A DNA stretch of 64,000 bases from Ochotona curzoniae. Its lineage: Eukaryota; Chordata; Mammalia; Lagomorpha; Ochotonidae. Below the pieces are notes generated by a model. That model did no database searches, had not been told where the DNA came from, and saw only the letters and a list, made by a program, of their open reading frames with translations. Every line of letters starts with the position of its first letter. Positions within the stretch are counted from its first letter, which is position 1. A program made the translations under genes and the position numbers. Of the stretch, positions 1-11,659 are shown piece by piece. The DNA lies in the NCBI RefSeq assembly GCF_017591425.1, contig NW_024466607.1, positions 12,160,501-12,224,500 of the forward strand, written 5' to 3'.

Positions 1-2091
1 TCTACACAAAGTCTTTGCTTTTCATCCTAACTCAGGCCTTCAGCCCAGCTGTCTCCTATACAAAGGTTGGTCTCCTGTTTCACATCCCCTTAAAGTGTGG
101 TGAAAAAGAGGGGCCCTGGCATGGGCTTGCGCAGGCCACGGAGGTGTGTGAAGGCCCTGGCTCTTTCCCCGGCACACCACTGGACCCAGACCCAGGACCT
201 AGCTGTGTGGCAGGGTCATTGGTCAATTCTGCAGAAACAGCTCCCTGTTTTCCCATTCTATTCTCCCATGCTCCTTCTCTGGCTCTTCTTCCAACCCAGG
301 GGTGGGTCTTTCTAACTTCTAGCCAGACAGAGTTCAAGCAGGCTCCAGGAAGATAGCAGCACTTGAAGGTTGCTCAGGCCCCAAAAAAGGCACCAGGGCC
401 ACACAGCTAGTTGGAATAGACTCCTGGGCCCAGCTCAGACCCCGCCCACTTCTGAGAAAACTCCAGGCAGAACAGGCAACATCAGGAGAAAGGAGGGAGT
501 TGTTCAGGCATGTAGGATGGAGTGGCAGAGAGAAAACTCATGGATAGTCTTCTAGGAGGTCCATGCTGGCTGGGCCAGCAACATCTTACTCTTGTCTACA
601 TCTTACTCTCAGACACCACCATCATTCCCCATCTAGGGCCCTACCTTCTGCCAATTGTGGCTCTGACAACAGCATCCCACCCCTCACCCCTCTGGGTTTG
701 GCACTGAGGATCATCTTCTTCTTCACAGCCAGAAGCCAAGACTTGGAGGAATAGAAAATGATTAGAACTAAATTAGCCAAGACTAGAAGTTTCTCAAATT
801 TAATCTACATTTAAGGTCCTGGAGATCAAGATGCCACACTCTGGATGACTCCAGTCCGAGGCAGAGGGCAGCAGTAGGAAACCAAGACCAAGGACATCTG
901 ACAGGTGCACTGTAGTAGCAATGGTGCTGGGCTCCTAAGGGAAATGAGACATCTCTGGTAGAAGATGTGACAGGTCAAATTCAAGAAGGTTCCAAGGCAC
1001 TGTGGCTGCGGTAAAAACATCACCTCTACTTCAGGAAGAAAGTTGGCCAAGAGGAATTGCACTGGACTGAGGGATTTGGAGACAAACTGTGGTGAAAGTA
1101 AACATTAGGTATGTTGAAGCAGTGGAGAACTGGGAGAGTAAAAGTGACAGCCAGAGACACGTTTGGACAAAGGGTAAACAGCACAGGTTTGTAGGGAAAG
1201 ATGAAGATCACAGGGATAGGAGTGGCAGAGGGGGTGGGGAGGAGGGAACAGTTTCAGGAGCCTCTCAGGGAGCTGAGCTGCTGGGACTGGGGCAAGATCT
1301 CATGTAGGGGAGGCAGAGGGAGGAAGCAAGCGTGCCTTTGTTTTCTAGGATGGAAGTGTCTTGAGCCAGGAAAGAGGGAAGCAGGAGCAGGGATGGCTTA
1401 GGGCAGAGGCCAGGGGACACAGGCCAAATTTTGTGTGAGCTGAGCTGTCAGAGATGTTGAGTTCTTGGGGACTTTTAGGCGACTGGGGAATGAGAAAAAA
1501 CTCCAGGTGCTGCCATGGGTGCAGAAACCCATGGAGAGTGGAGGCCACCCCAAGGCAGAGTGCAGAGAGAAGCTCAAAAGAGGACATGATACAAAGCAGC
1601 CTTTTTAAGACCTGTGCTTTCCATTACCAGGGCCATGTGAGGTTAAAATACACCTAGAATGTGGTTAATCTGCAACCAGTGTAAAGTACACATGAGGTTT
1701 ATTTATTTTTTTTTAAAGGAATGTAAACTAAGAGACATGGGTATTGATCACCTGCTGAAATGTTATGAAACACTTATTTTGATTTTGGGGTAAAGTAAAG
1801 CAACAAATCGCAAATGTTTTCTTTTTTGCCTTTTAAACAATACACCCACTAGAAGATAGTATGTCCCCTTTCCCCTTCCCAGGGCTTTCACTGTGAGAGG
1901 GTTTTACAGAAGCCAGCAGGAGAGGTGGTGGCTTCAAGAGAGAATGACAAGGAGAGGACTGGGAGGCCTGACAGCCAGGAGATCAACTAGGACAGAAGCA
2001 CCCAGGGTTGCCGCAGAACCAGAGGGAGGGGAAGGGGGCCAGTGGGACCTGGAGCCCCTTCGGTCTGTCTTGCAGCCGGCTTGGCCAAAGT
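1..2091. other. CYP8B1 3' flank / probable 3' UTR, no other gene seen
   Basis: This stretch lies downstream of the minus-strand CYP8B1 stop codon. No SINE, L1 or coding exon is recognisable, which is unusual in a window this rich in repeats. Overlapping TTTATT motifs at 1698-1707 read AATAAA on the minus strand and would give a 3' UTR of about 390 bases; a longer 3' UTR, as I recall for human CYP8B1, would use signals further left. All small reading frames here look incidental. Confidence 0.5.
1698..1707 (-). terminator. CYP8B1: Candidate poly(A) signals for CYP8B1
   Basis: Two overlapping TTTATT motifs on the plus strand read as AATAAA on the minus strand, about 390 bases past the CYP8B1 stop codon. 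Position and strand fit cleavage of the CYP8B1 transcript. They sit in an AT-rich T-run, so chance occurrence is possible. Confidence 0.4.
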
Positions 2092-3594
2092 TCAGTCCAG
2101 GGGCTTCAGGCGATAGCGGATTTGCACGTCCTGGCTCGGCTGCATGGTTCCAAAGCCCCAGCGCCGAGGGTCAATAGGCGGCACGGGTGTGTTAGGATCC
2201 ACCAGCTCCAAGTCAAAGTAGTTGACCATGAGCAGGACAAAGAGCTTCATCTCACTGAGAGCAAAGAATCTCCCAGGGCAGATGGAGACGCCTGAGCCCC
2301 AGGGCATGGTGTAGTGGTGGATTTTCTGGCCTGCCTTATAAAAGTCCATTTTGCGGCTCCCGTTGGGGTTGAGGAAGCGATCGTACTTGAAGGTGGTGGG
2401 CTCTGGGTGGATCTCAGGGTCCATGTGCACTGAGAGGTAGGGGAAGAGGGTCACGATGTCTCCCCGGCGGAATAGGCACTGCCGCCCATTGGCCATCGTC
2501 AGGACATAGTCTTCCTGCACCACCCGGTAGAGCGTGGGAGCAGCGCCCAGCCTCAGAGTCTCCTCCATCACGCTGTCCAGCACGGGGATGTGTTGCAAGG
2601 CACTAAGCTGGAAGGTGAAGGACTGCTTGACTTCCAGCCTCACCTTGCCCAGGACCCGGGTGGCCTCCTCCTTTACAGCTTGCATGGCTTCCGGGTGTTT
2701 CAGGAGGAACAGGAGAGCCCAGAAGGAGGCAGGTCCTGTGTTTCCCAGGGAAGCCCAGAGCATCATGAAGTTGAACTTGCTCTGCATAACTGGGGCTACT
2801 CCATGCTCCCTGAGAAACTGCAGCATGTGACCTATCCAGGTGCTCATGCCTTCTTTCTCCTGGCTGTGCTTCTCAGACAGCTGCTCGTGAAAGAGCTGCT
2901 GGAGGTGGCCTACTTCTTGCCACTCCCGGGGCCCCAATAAAGAATAGACAAACCTGGGGAAAAGAAGGTCAAACCTGCGGAACTTCATGAATATCTCTTC
3001 AGCCTGGAGCAAGTCCTGCTTCTTGTCCTTGGTGTGGCCAAATAAGCTCAGGTAGCCAGCCTTGAACATGACGCCATAACAAAAGTGAAAGAGACCAACC
3101 TCATGCCATTGGTTGGCATCTGGATCCCGGCCTTCGGGCCCCAGCATCACCAGCGACAGGCTGTCCAGCATGACCTTGTTGAGGTCTTCCAAGTTGGGTC
3201 CCATGAGATACTTGGTACTGGCCGAGTGCATCATCTCGTAGTCCCCTTCAATTGACCGGTATCCAAACACCTTCAGCACCAGTGTCTTTGCATATTCCAT
3301 AAAGTCAAGTTTTCTTTTCACATCCTTGAGGATGGGGCCAAAGGAGAGAGGATCCATGACAAAGGTGAAGTACTGGCCCCCCAGCTGCACGGTGAACACA
3401 TCCCCATGCTTGGACTGCATATGCTTCAAGAACTCAAGCATGTTCTTCCGGAAAATCATGGCATGGCCCAGCCAGGGTATGGTGCCCTTGTCCAGAGGAG
3501 GCTCCTGGGGTCTACGTTGTCGGAGCAACCCTGGCAGGCACAGGTACCCCACAATAACCACGAGCAAGGCCACTAACAGTCCCCAGAGCACCAT
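2092..3594 (-). CDS. CYP8B1: Sterol 12-alpha-hydroxylase (cytochrome P450 8B1), intact single-exon gene
   Basis: The protein is a 500-residue ER-membrane P450. It adds the 12-alpha hydroxyl to 7alpha-hydroxy-4-cholesten-3-one and so sets the cholic acid to chenodeoxycholic acid ratio. An N-terminal hydrophobic anchor spans about residues 2-22. The I-helix region has GNTGPASFWALL, the K-helix ExxR motif is ETLR at residues 345-348, and the heme-binding loop PWGSGVSICPGRFF puts the ligand cysteine at residue 439, one less than the human 501-residue protein. The reading frame is uninterrupted and intronless, as known for this gene family member. The ATG sits in a strong context (gccATGG). No missing key residue was seen, so I infer a functional enzyme. 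The gene is known to be lost in a few mammals; that is not the case here. Confidence 0.97.
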   Translation of the reverse strand: MVLWGLLVALLVVIVGYLCLPGLLRQRRPQEPPLDKGTIPWLGHAMIFRKNMLEFLKHMQSKHGDVFTVQLGGQYFTFVMDPLSFGPILKDVKRKLDFMEYAKTLVLKVFGYRSIEGDYEMMHSASTKYLMGPNLEDLNKVMLDSLSLVMLGPEGRDPDANQWHEVGLFHFCYGVMFKAGYLSLFGHTKDKKQDLLQAEEIFMKFRRFDLLFPRFVYSLLGPREWQEVGHLQQLFHEQLSEKHSQEKEGMSTWIGHMLQFLREHGVAPVMQSKFNFMMLWASLGNTGPASFWALLFLLKHPEAMQAVKEEATRVLGKVRLEVKQSFTFQLSALQHIPVLDSVMEETLRLGAAPTLYRVVQEDYVLTMANGRQCLFRRGDIVTLFPYLSVHMDPEIHPEPTTFKYDRFLNPNGSRKMDFYKAGQKIHHYTMPWGSGVSICPGRFFALSEMKLFVLLMVNYFDLELVDPNTPVPPIDPRRWGFGTMQPSQDVQIRYRLKPLD

Positions 3595-3800
3595 GGCTAT
3601 GTTTGTGTGGCTTACGTCCGGGATAGGTTATTGTTCTCTAGGTGCAAACAGAGTTTGATGAGGTCTTGACAAGTCCAGGAGAATAAAAGTGTGTTCACCT
3701 GGATCTTGTACTATTAGAAAGTTACAGATCATAGCAAGTAGGCAGTGCCTTGGTGTGACGCATGACGGAAACCAATCAGGTGGGCAGAGGAGTGGCTAGG
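3595..3800 (-). promoter_or_regulatory. CYP8B1: CYP8B1 proximal promoter with nuclear-receptor-like site
   Basis: Just upstream of the CYP8B1 ATG, the minus strand of 3691-3711 reads gtacaagatccaggtgaaca. This resembles the overlapping HNF4-alpha and LRH-1/FTF half-sites (CAAGGTCCA type) described for CYP8B1 promoters, with one base different in the core. An inverted CCAAT match lies near 3771-3775 (accaatcagg on the plus strand). No clear TATA box was seen. The binding-site assignment is inference from motif similarity. Confidence 0.4.
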
Positions 3801-4045
3801 AGAAGGTGCTGAGGGAAACACTGGCTCTGGGCAAGTCTGCCCACTAGTCTCATGTTTGCTCTGATCTTTTCAGACTCAGCACCCTTCTCTCAAAGGCTAC
3901 CTGGTCCTCACTCCTCCTCCTCCCAGGACCCACTGACCTGTACTGACTTCTGAACTTGTATATTTTCAGGCTCTTTCAGTAGACATATACCAACCATACA
4001 TGAAGCGCCACATTCACTCCTTCTCATTTTAAAAAGATTCAATGA

Positions 4046-4353
4046 GGGCTGGTGTTCAGTGCAGCTGTTAAGACAATGCTTGGAATACCTGCATCCCTTA
4101 ACAGAGTGCTGGTGCTTAAGTCCCAACTCCAACCCCAATTCCAGATTTCTGCGAATGTGTTCCCTAAGAGGCAGTAGGTCATGGTTCAAGACTTGGGTCC
4201 CTGTCACCCATGAGGGGACCTGAATTGAGCTCTGAACTGCTGGCTTCAGCCTAGCACAGTCCCAGCTGTTTCAGGGAGTCATCCAGCAGATGAGAGCTGT
4301 TGTCTATCCCTGTGCCTTTGGAATAAAAATAAATGTGTAAAAATAAATAAAAC
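4046..4353 (+). mobile_element. Old lagomorph SINE
   Basis: It starts with gggctggtgttcagtgcag, keeps the body order of the C-type SINE (tRNA-like head, GC-rich middle, pyrimidine-rich end) and finishes in an ATAAATAAA tail. It is heavily diverged from the young copies. Confidence 0.7.
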
Positions 4354-6752
4354 ACTCAAATAAAACCTCCATACTGAGTTGACCTCCCTAAATCAAACTA
4401 CTTAATCTCACTATGCCTCCATTCTGATATCCATGACATGGGGATAATGATCATGTCCAGTAGATGTGGTTGTAAGGCAAAAAGAGGCAATATAGGAAAA
4501 GCAGCCAGACCAATGCTTGGCTCAGGTCCAGGTTCTGTATGTGTCCACTGGGGTCCTAAAGCCTTTTCTGCTACTCTGCCCTTTGCCTTGGTTCCATGCA
4601 GTCCTGTCTCATTTCTTCATCCTTGTTGGACTGCCTCTCTTCGACCCTGTGTCTCAAGGATGCTTATAAAAGCCAGTCAAGTCTATTCTTACCTTTGCAT
4701 ACAGAAAAAACACACAGAGGAGCCTGAACCTGGGTAGGGGTTGCTGCCTGCACCTGGGAGCACAAGTGAATGAATCCAATCTCAGGGACCCATAGAACTT
4801 CACATTCTGAGAACTCTTCACACACAGTGTGCAGTCTCAGAAAGCTCTCTCCTGGAGCCTTCCACGGGCCCCACTGCCTTGCCTGCTGGCCTTTCCAACA
4901 AGAAGGCAGAACCCAGAATCAGGGAATGTCAAAGCTGTAAGTGTCAACCAATCTCCTCATTTTACCAGGAAGCTCTAGGCTGCAGGGGTGCTATGGACTT
5001 TGCCTGCCGTGGGGCTCTCAGGTACGCTCAGGCTGTTGAGTAGGAGACATCTGTGGTGTACCAGTCCAGGCCCAGCCAACGGGCTTAAGATAAGAAGGCT
5101 GTGACACAGAGTCCAAGATTTTATTAAGTAACCAGAAGTGTAGTTCAGATCAAAACAAAACAAAAAACGTCCTGATTTTAGTCTTTGTGTTACCTGCTGA
5201 AACTGAATCCACTCATAATCCTCCAGTTACTCTTTAACTGCCAAAGGACTTGAAAACATGGACTTTGGCCCTTCAGATTTCCAAACTCCCTCCTGACTGA
5301 ACTTTTCTTTGTGCGGTTGTTTGGCTGGGTGCTAGAAACATTTACACTCCACCAGGTGACGATCAAGTCAGTGTATGATTTAGAAGGCAAACTTGTGGGG
5401 AGCCGTGCAGTTGGGTCGGATGGCATGGGTGTGTGATGAACACCGCTCCTCAGTTAGCAAGGCTGCGAGGAGTTTCTGGCTGCGAGGCAAGGCCCGGCAG
5501 AATGTCTCTGGTCACCTCATTGCTGCCTCACCCATTGTATGGAACTCAATCACCTCTCTGATATTTCATAGAATTCTTCTGAGGGTGTTGTTGTTGTTTT
5601 TCTGCTAATGTGAAGTGATTCCTGTAACTGATATGACACCTCAAATTGATCTATCATGTTATGATAAAAACACCTGTAGTAACATAAGGCTATGACACAC
5701 AGTTAAAAGTATACAATAATACAATTGAGCCCACTATGTTTCCAAACATCCTGCTATGTGCCCACTTTTGTTCTAAAGTTTGCCCTAGTGTAAGTAATGT
5801 TTTCCTTAAGAAATGGCTTGATAATATCTTGCAACAGATGGCAATCATGGAGGTACAAAGAGTTTGTTTACCATGCACCTCAAACTGTTACAACACATGA
5901 TATGACGCATTTTAGTTTCTTACCACAGAAAACAAAAGTATATGGGGCATCTTTTATAAGGAAATAAATGTGAACCCCGTCAAATTGGCTTAAAATCTCA
6001 ATCTTATATTGGCACTTATATTTAGAGAAAGAAAATAGTTTAAAGGAAGTTTCTTGTAAGAGGCCCTCTGTTTGTAGACTAGCTGAATTGCCTTGATCCC
6101 TTTCACTGCCCTTTAACAAAAGAACAAAAAACAATTGAATCAGCACTAGGTGACGGTGACCGTAATTAATGCATGGTTTGATTATAAAATTTAACAAAGA
6201 ATCTATGTTATATGCTTTTATAAAATCCTTTTACTTATGATCTTTTAATTCTGTATTCTTAATATTTTAATCAATATTAGTTTGTGTTTAGTAAAAGTTG
6301 ATTTTGAGTATAAGTAAACTACTTGTCACTATGTAACTGCATGCGCTGCCAACCGTGGAGTTCCTGGTTTCAGCCAGGTGATTGCAGGTTTCAATGAGTA
6401 ATGGTTTGTTAAGAATGTTTTCTTTGAAATAGAAAAATATTTTTTAGGATTGCTTCTTGCATTTTCATAACCATGATGTAATGAAAAATGAAACAATTGG
6501 ATGTTGTGAAAAAACTTGTGATGATTTATGTATAAATAAAGAAGGCAACTTTTCTGAGTTGTCCATTATGAGCATCAAGTCATAGTGGTCCGTGTCTTAT
6601 CTCTTCCTATCATTTCGCCGATCCACGCATTTTTTGCAAGCTCTCAGTCAGCTGGAGCTGGTCTCCGGCACAAACTGAGTTCTTTTCTCAACTGCCATCC
6701 ACTTTTGATCCGATCCAGAACATTCCTACTTCTGAGATGTCAAAACAGGAGT
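4354..6752. other. Intergenic, no gene recognised
   Basis: This AT-rich stretch lies between CYP8B1 and KRBOX1. No C2H2 zinc-finger coding sequence is present, although ZNF662 lies in this interval in human. An AATAAA occurs near 6535 at the end of an AT-rich block (about 6200-6545), but no coding sequence precedes it on the plus strand. Confidence 0.5.
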
Positions 6753-7079
6753 TTGGGGCATGGCATAATGGCTCCTAACTAACCCTCCCCCCTGCAAGGA
6801 CCAGGATTCCATATGGGCAGTGGTTTGTATCCTGGCTGCTCCGCTTCCTATCCAGCACCCTGCTTATGGCCTGGGAGCACAATGGAGGTCAGCCCAAAAC
6901 TTTGGGACCCTTCACCCATGTAGGGGACCTGGAAGAAGCTACTCGCTCTTGGATTCAGATCAGCTCCTGCCATTGCGGCCATTTGCAGAGTGAACCAGCA
7001 GATAGAAAATCCGTCTCTGTCTCTCTTTTTCTCTGTAAATATTTACTTCCAACAAAAATAAATAAATCTTAAAAAAAAA
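6753..7079 (+). mobile_element. Lagomorph C-type SINE
   Basis: The head ggggcatggcataatggc is followed by the internal ccatatgggcagtggttt, the ttgggacccttcacccat core and an aataaataaatctt tail with a poly(A) run. Confidence 0.85.
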
Positions 7080-7689
7080 CAACCCTAGAGGCTGAATTTA
7101 GGCATTTGCCAGCTGTGAAATGTTATTATAAAGTTGTTGGGTGGTACATTCACTCTGGGGACTACAGAGATGAAGGTATGCAGTGGAAGAGGATGGAGGG
7201 GGAGAGTGGGAATGAGAATGACCTAGTTAGCATCCATGGTCATCCATGTTGATTATCCCCCTTGCCACCAAGATCATCACCTTAAGACTACTGTGAACTG
7301 AGTGTTAGGCTCAACGGTTTATATCCATAGTGCATTTCAATATTTTTTTTTAATCAAAAAGGAAGAAAAATCAGACAGGAAGAAAAATAGAAATTTACAA
7401 AGCCTAAAGTTAATTAACATGCTACTGGATATGATAGTCTATATTACACAACTACTGTATATCCCCTTAAATGAAAAGCCACAAAACAAAATTAACAGGA
7501 AGAAAGGAAAAAATTAAAAATGCCATGAAGTTAAATAACATGCTACTGAATGACTAATGTGTCATTAAAGAAATGAAAAAGAAAATCAAGAACCTTCTTG
7601 AAGAAAGTGTTACTGTATGATCTATGGGTCAGTAAAGAATTTAATGAGGAAGAAAGTGTTTGGAAGAGATGAAATTAAGTTTAAAAAAC

Positions 7690-7990
7690 CTATCAAAATC
7701 TGCTGATCTTTGTTGGTGAGATATGTCTCTTGTAGGCAACAAATAGATGGGTTTTATTTTTTTAATCCAGTCTACTTATGTATGACGTTTGATTAATAAG
7801 TTTAACCATTTATATTCAAAGTTAATATGAATGGGTGGTAATTTGATCCTGTCATTTTTGCAATGGATTGTTCATTGATTTAGTCTTCAGCATTTGGTTG
7901 TGGTCATGATGAAGATTCATTACAGGTATATGATAAGGATCATAACTAGATCATAAAGGGGAAAAGATAGTCTTCAGGCATTCAGGGTCA
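7690..7990 (-). mobile_element. L1 ORF2 fragment, antisense
   Basis: The plus strand contains gagatatgtctcttgtaggc followed by the a-rich to t-rich order typical of the complement of mammalian L1 ORF2 (tttaatccagtct, then atttatattcaaagttaa). It is truncated at both ends. The AT-rich sequence to its left (7100-7690) contains two near-repeats of 'catgctactg(g/a)at' and may be related L1 material, but I cannot assign it. Confidence 0.65.
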
Positions 7991-8147
7991 GGTTTCCTGA
8001 TGCTTCCTCCTCACTATGGGGACTATTCAGAGCTCATTCTCCTCCTAAAAAGAAAAGCACAGCAGCATGTGTGCATGTTTCTGCCCAAAGAAAGTCATTA
8101 GAGAGCCGGTACATAAGGCTTTATTGGAGGACAAGCCATGTAGGTAC

Positions 8148-8477
8148 TTTTTTTTTTTTTAAGATTTATTTATTTATTGGAAAATCAGATATACAGAGAG
8201 GAGAGACAGAGAGGAAGATCTTCCGTCTAATGATTCACTCCCCAAGTGAGTGCAACGGCCGATGCTATGCCGATCTGAAGCCAGGAGCCAGGAGTTTCTT
8301 CCGGGTATCCCACACGGGTGCAGGGTGCCAAGGCTTTGGGCCGTCCTCAACTGCTTTCCCAGGCCACAAGCAGGGAGCTTGATGGGAAGCGGGGCCGCCG
8401 GGATTAGAATCGGTGACCATATGGTATTCCAGCACGTGCAAGGCGAGAACTTTAACCACTATGCTATCACACCCAGC
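8148..8477 (-). mobile_element. Young C-type SINE, minus orientation
   Basis: The element begins with the oligo(T) complement of its tail, then aagatttatttatttattgg, and ends in the head complement ctatcacacccagccc. It is nearly full length. A separate micro-insertion starts directly at its right edge. Confidence 0.9.
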
Positions 8478-8559
8478 CCCAGACCTGATTCTTTTTTTTT
8501 TTTTTTGAGAGTTTAGCATTTTCTTTAATTCATCAATGTATTACCCAGACCTGATTCTT
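8478..8559 (-). mobile_element. Micro-retroposon with perfect 16-bp target-site duplication
   Basis: The 16 bases cccagacctgattctt occur perfectly at 8478-8493 and again at 8544-8559. Between them lie an oligo(T) run (to 8506) and only about 37 bases of other sequence (8507-8543). This is the footprint of L1-driven target-primed reverse transcription of a very short or severely 5'-truncated RNA on the minus strand. I do not recognise the source RNA. Confidence 0.75.
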
Positions 8560-8714
8560 ATGTGTGCTTGCCAATAAGAGTCTGGATGGCCCACCTCACC
8601 TCAGCATTTACTAGTGGGGGCTACACAGCCTAGCCCAGCCCAGCCATCCCCCAGACTTGGCCCTCATGTGAAATGGCTTGTGTTGTGGCCTGACCTGGCT
8701 TGACCCACACTCCA

Positions 8715-8987
8715 TTCTGGCGCTCGGATTGCCAGTGGGAAGAGCTCCCATCCACTGATTCACTTCTCAAGTGTCCACAACAGTCAGGGCTTATCTAGGC
8801 TGACGTAAGGAACCAAGAACCCAATCTGGATCTCCTAGGTAGGTGGCAGAGACCCAACTAGTGCTGCCTCCCAGAGTGTGCATTAGCCAGAAGCTAGAAT
8901 CAAGAGCAGACTTGGGACTTGACCTAGCCACTCTGAAGTGGGCTGCACATGGGATGCATGCTAACTGCTGTGCCGAATGCCCACACC
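8715..8987 (-). mobile_element. Old diverged SINE, minus orientation
   Basis: The stretch has the conserved order 'ttcacttctcaagtg', 'tctcctaggtaggtggcaga', then 'gctgtgccgaatgcccacacc', which resembles old lagomorph SINEs read from tail to head. The tail itself is not clear. Confidence 0.5.
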
Positions 8988-9139
8988 AATGACAGTCATT
9001 CAACAGAAGTCATGGTTGTACAAGGTAGGATTCATTGATCATACGGTAACATTCCCAATGCACTGCCATTCACGGTTTTCAGTGTAACTTAAGACTTGTA
9101 TTTGTAGTCATTGTAACCTTGAGATAATCTTCGAGATAA

Positions 9140-9410
9140 TTTTTTTTTTAAAATGATTTGTTTATTTGAAGGGCAGAGTGAGAGAGCTTCTACTGGTTCA
9201 CTTCCCAAATGGCAGCAACAGTCAGAGCTGGAGCCATCCCATGCCGGGAGCCAGGGGCACAAGCACTTATGCCATCCTTTGCTTCTTTTCTCAGGCCATT
9301 AGCAGGAGGCTGAATGGGAAGGAGGGCAGCCGGGACTTAAACCAGAGCTTGTGCAGGATACCAGCGCCATAGGGTGGTAACTTCACCTATTATGCCAACA
9401 TGCCAGTCCC
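9140..9410 (-). mobile_element. Old lagomorph SINE, minus orientation
   Basis: It starts with oligo(T) then aaaatgatttgtttatttga and ggcagagtgagagag, and ends with attatgccaacatgccagtc, the complement of the SINE head. Confidence 0.8.
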
Positions 9411-9906
9411 AAGACAGAGAACCTTTACAAGCCAGGTAGCATGCTGATGCAACATCATAACTAATTATGAACCCATCATTAAGTAAATGGTGTTAGAGAA
9501 CTGAAGAGACAAGGTCTGTATTATTGCAGCACTTGGATGAGTTTGATGACATAGGAGGGAAGCAACAGGACCAAGAGGTGGCAGTATTGCACAACAAGTC
9601 TTATGGGGCAGTTCTTGCTCAGGACTGCATGAAATGGGGTTTCTTACAGAAGGGTTTTCCAGAGCCTGAGGCTGCTACACAGAAGGGGAAGAGGGGGCGA
9701 GAAGTCACAGCACAGAGAGGGATTGGAGAGGAGACCTACATTTACAGGTAGTATTATCCAGCAGCAACTTAGGAATCTGGATCAGAGAGCTTTGAAGGGC
9801 AATAGCAGTTGCCAAATGGTCTTGTAGCCACAGGATTTGTCTTATCTGTGGCCAGATGTCAGATGCAGTTTCATGGTTTAGACACCATTGAACCAGGCTT
9901 ATGCGA

Positions 9907-10190
9907 GAGGCTGGCATTGTGGCATAGTGGGTTAAGCCACTGCCTGCAATTCTGCATCCCGACTGCTCTATTCCAATGCAGCTCCCTGTTGATGGGAATG
10001 GGAAAACAGTAGAGGATGGCCCAAGTGCTTGGGTCCCCCGCACCATCATGGGAGATTCAGAAACGGCTGACTCCTGGCTTCAGCCTGGCCTAGCCCTGGC
10101 TGCTGCAGTCATTCAGTGAATGAACCAGCAGATAAATGACTTCTCTCTCTCTCTCCCTCTCTTTGCTAACTCTGCCTTTCAATAAAGCAA
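9907..10190 (+). mobile_element. Old rabbit-like C SINE
   Basis: The head ggctggcattgtggcatagt and gggttaagccactgcctgca is the older form shared with rabbit. The tail has a CT-rich run (ctctctctctctccctctc) and ctttcaataaagc. It is a useful contrast with the younger pika-type copies. Confidence 0.85.
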
Positions 10191-10479
10191 GTGGATGTGT
10201 AAGGTTGTGTCAAATAAATGTACAGTAGTTAAATATCAGTACCCCTGGTGTTGGGTGTGAATTCCTTACAGTTTTACAAGGTTATCACTCAATGACAAGG
10301 AACACGTAGATACAACAGGGTAGAAATTGCATTCGTTTAGTGTTCAAAACAGTAAAGCTTTGGTGAAGGTAAACGGCCTTTCTAAAGTGAACACCACAGG
10401 CCCCTCTAGGGCACAGACTGAGCTCCTGTTTGAGCAGGAAGCCCCTGGGGACTGCCAAGGGGGCGGGAGTGGGCTGCAC

Positions 10480-11000
10480 CCTGGCCCAGCTGGGCCCTGT
10501 CTGCTCCCCGGGTGTTTCATAGTCTGCACAGCCCCGCCTCCCCCGCGCCGAGGAGATCAATGTGCCTGGTCTTGGCAGCTCAACTCTGCACGAGGCTCCG
10601 CGAGGCACCCATGTGCCAGGCCCCCTTGCCTACCCTGTCCCCTGGGGCTTGTCTCGCGAGAACTGGAAGGCGGGCCCCCTCACCAAGAGGCGGGCTCCTC
10701 TGGGAGCCTCGAGAACGTTCTGGGAGGGGCAGGAGTGGGTTGGTCTGTCCGTGAGTGACGAACTGCCGGGCGGCCATAGTGAACGCGAGGGGTTTGGTTG
10801 GTGAGGAACGAAGCGCAGTGCTTCGCGACTGTTGACAAACCGCAGAGGCCGCAGACAGCCCCGGTGAGAGCTGGTGAGGCTTGGGCAGAAGGACGGGATA
10901 GGAACCCAAGGGAGGTGGGCACAGTTCCTTGGAGTCCTCATCTGAACCCCACAATCGGCCTGGTGGCATCGTCGTTGTCGAGGAGGGGGGACGTTAATAT
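10480..11000 (+). promoter_or_regulatory. KRBOX1: CpG-rich KRBOX1 promoter and noncoding exon 1
   Basis: This is a GC- and CpG-rich block in otherwise AT-balanced sequence. It contains a GC box (gggggcgggag near 10460), ccccgcctcccccgcgccg, and a candidate noncoding first exon ending at 10863 (gcagacagccccg) followed by a consensus splice donor gtgagagctgg at 10864. This is the usual architecture of KRAB-family promoters. The donor would splice to the acceptor at 14590-14591. The transcription start is not determinable from sequence alone. Confidence 0.6.
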
Positions 11001-11659
11001 GTCCGGGACGCCGCGGCTGGCTCCTGCCCCCCCTCTTTTCCCTGTACCCAGGACAGCATGGGGTGTGGACCCAAGATTCAAGGGTTGACCCCGAGGCCCT
11101 CAAAACTCTGGAACTGGCCACGCTCCGGGATACACTGCCAACACGACACGCCCTCTGGTCGCCCTAGTGCCCTGGTGGTTTGTCCTGGAGCCTTCCCTTG
11201 GCTTGTGGACACCCCATTTCCCTATCTCTTGTTGATCAAGTGATCCCAGGAAATCGGGCTGGGATGGCTTAATTCACCTCATGGGGTGTGCTGTGTGCCC
11301 CAGTCTGGGAGGTCAGTACCGTCCTAGGGCAGCCAAAGATTGGCTAATACTGCCCCCCGCCCCCGCCGATCGGCACCCCAGGATGCCACCTACTTCGTTC
11401 ACAGATGGGGGAGGGAAGAGCTCTGTGGCTCTTAGGATTGCTCAAGCTAAAACCTCATGACATCTCATACCCTTCTCACCCAGCACCTGCTCAGGGTTGG
11501 GCAGTTTCCTACGTGTGTACTGGAGGCACGGAATGCCTTCCTGGGCGGCAGTGTGTAGCCCGCTTAGCGATCCGGATCCTGTGGGCTTTGTCAGAGTCCC
11601 TGGGTTCCTTTCCTGGCTTGGCACCCAATTCTAGCTTTCTGCTTTGAGCTCAGTGGCCA

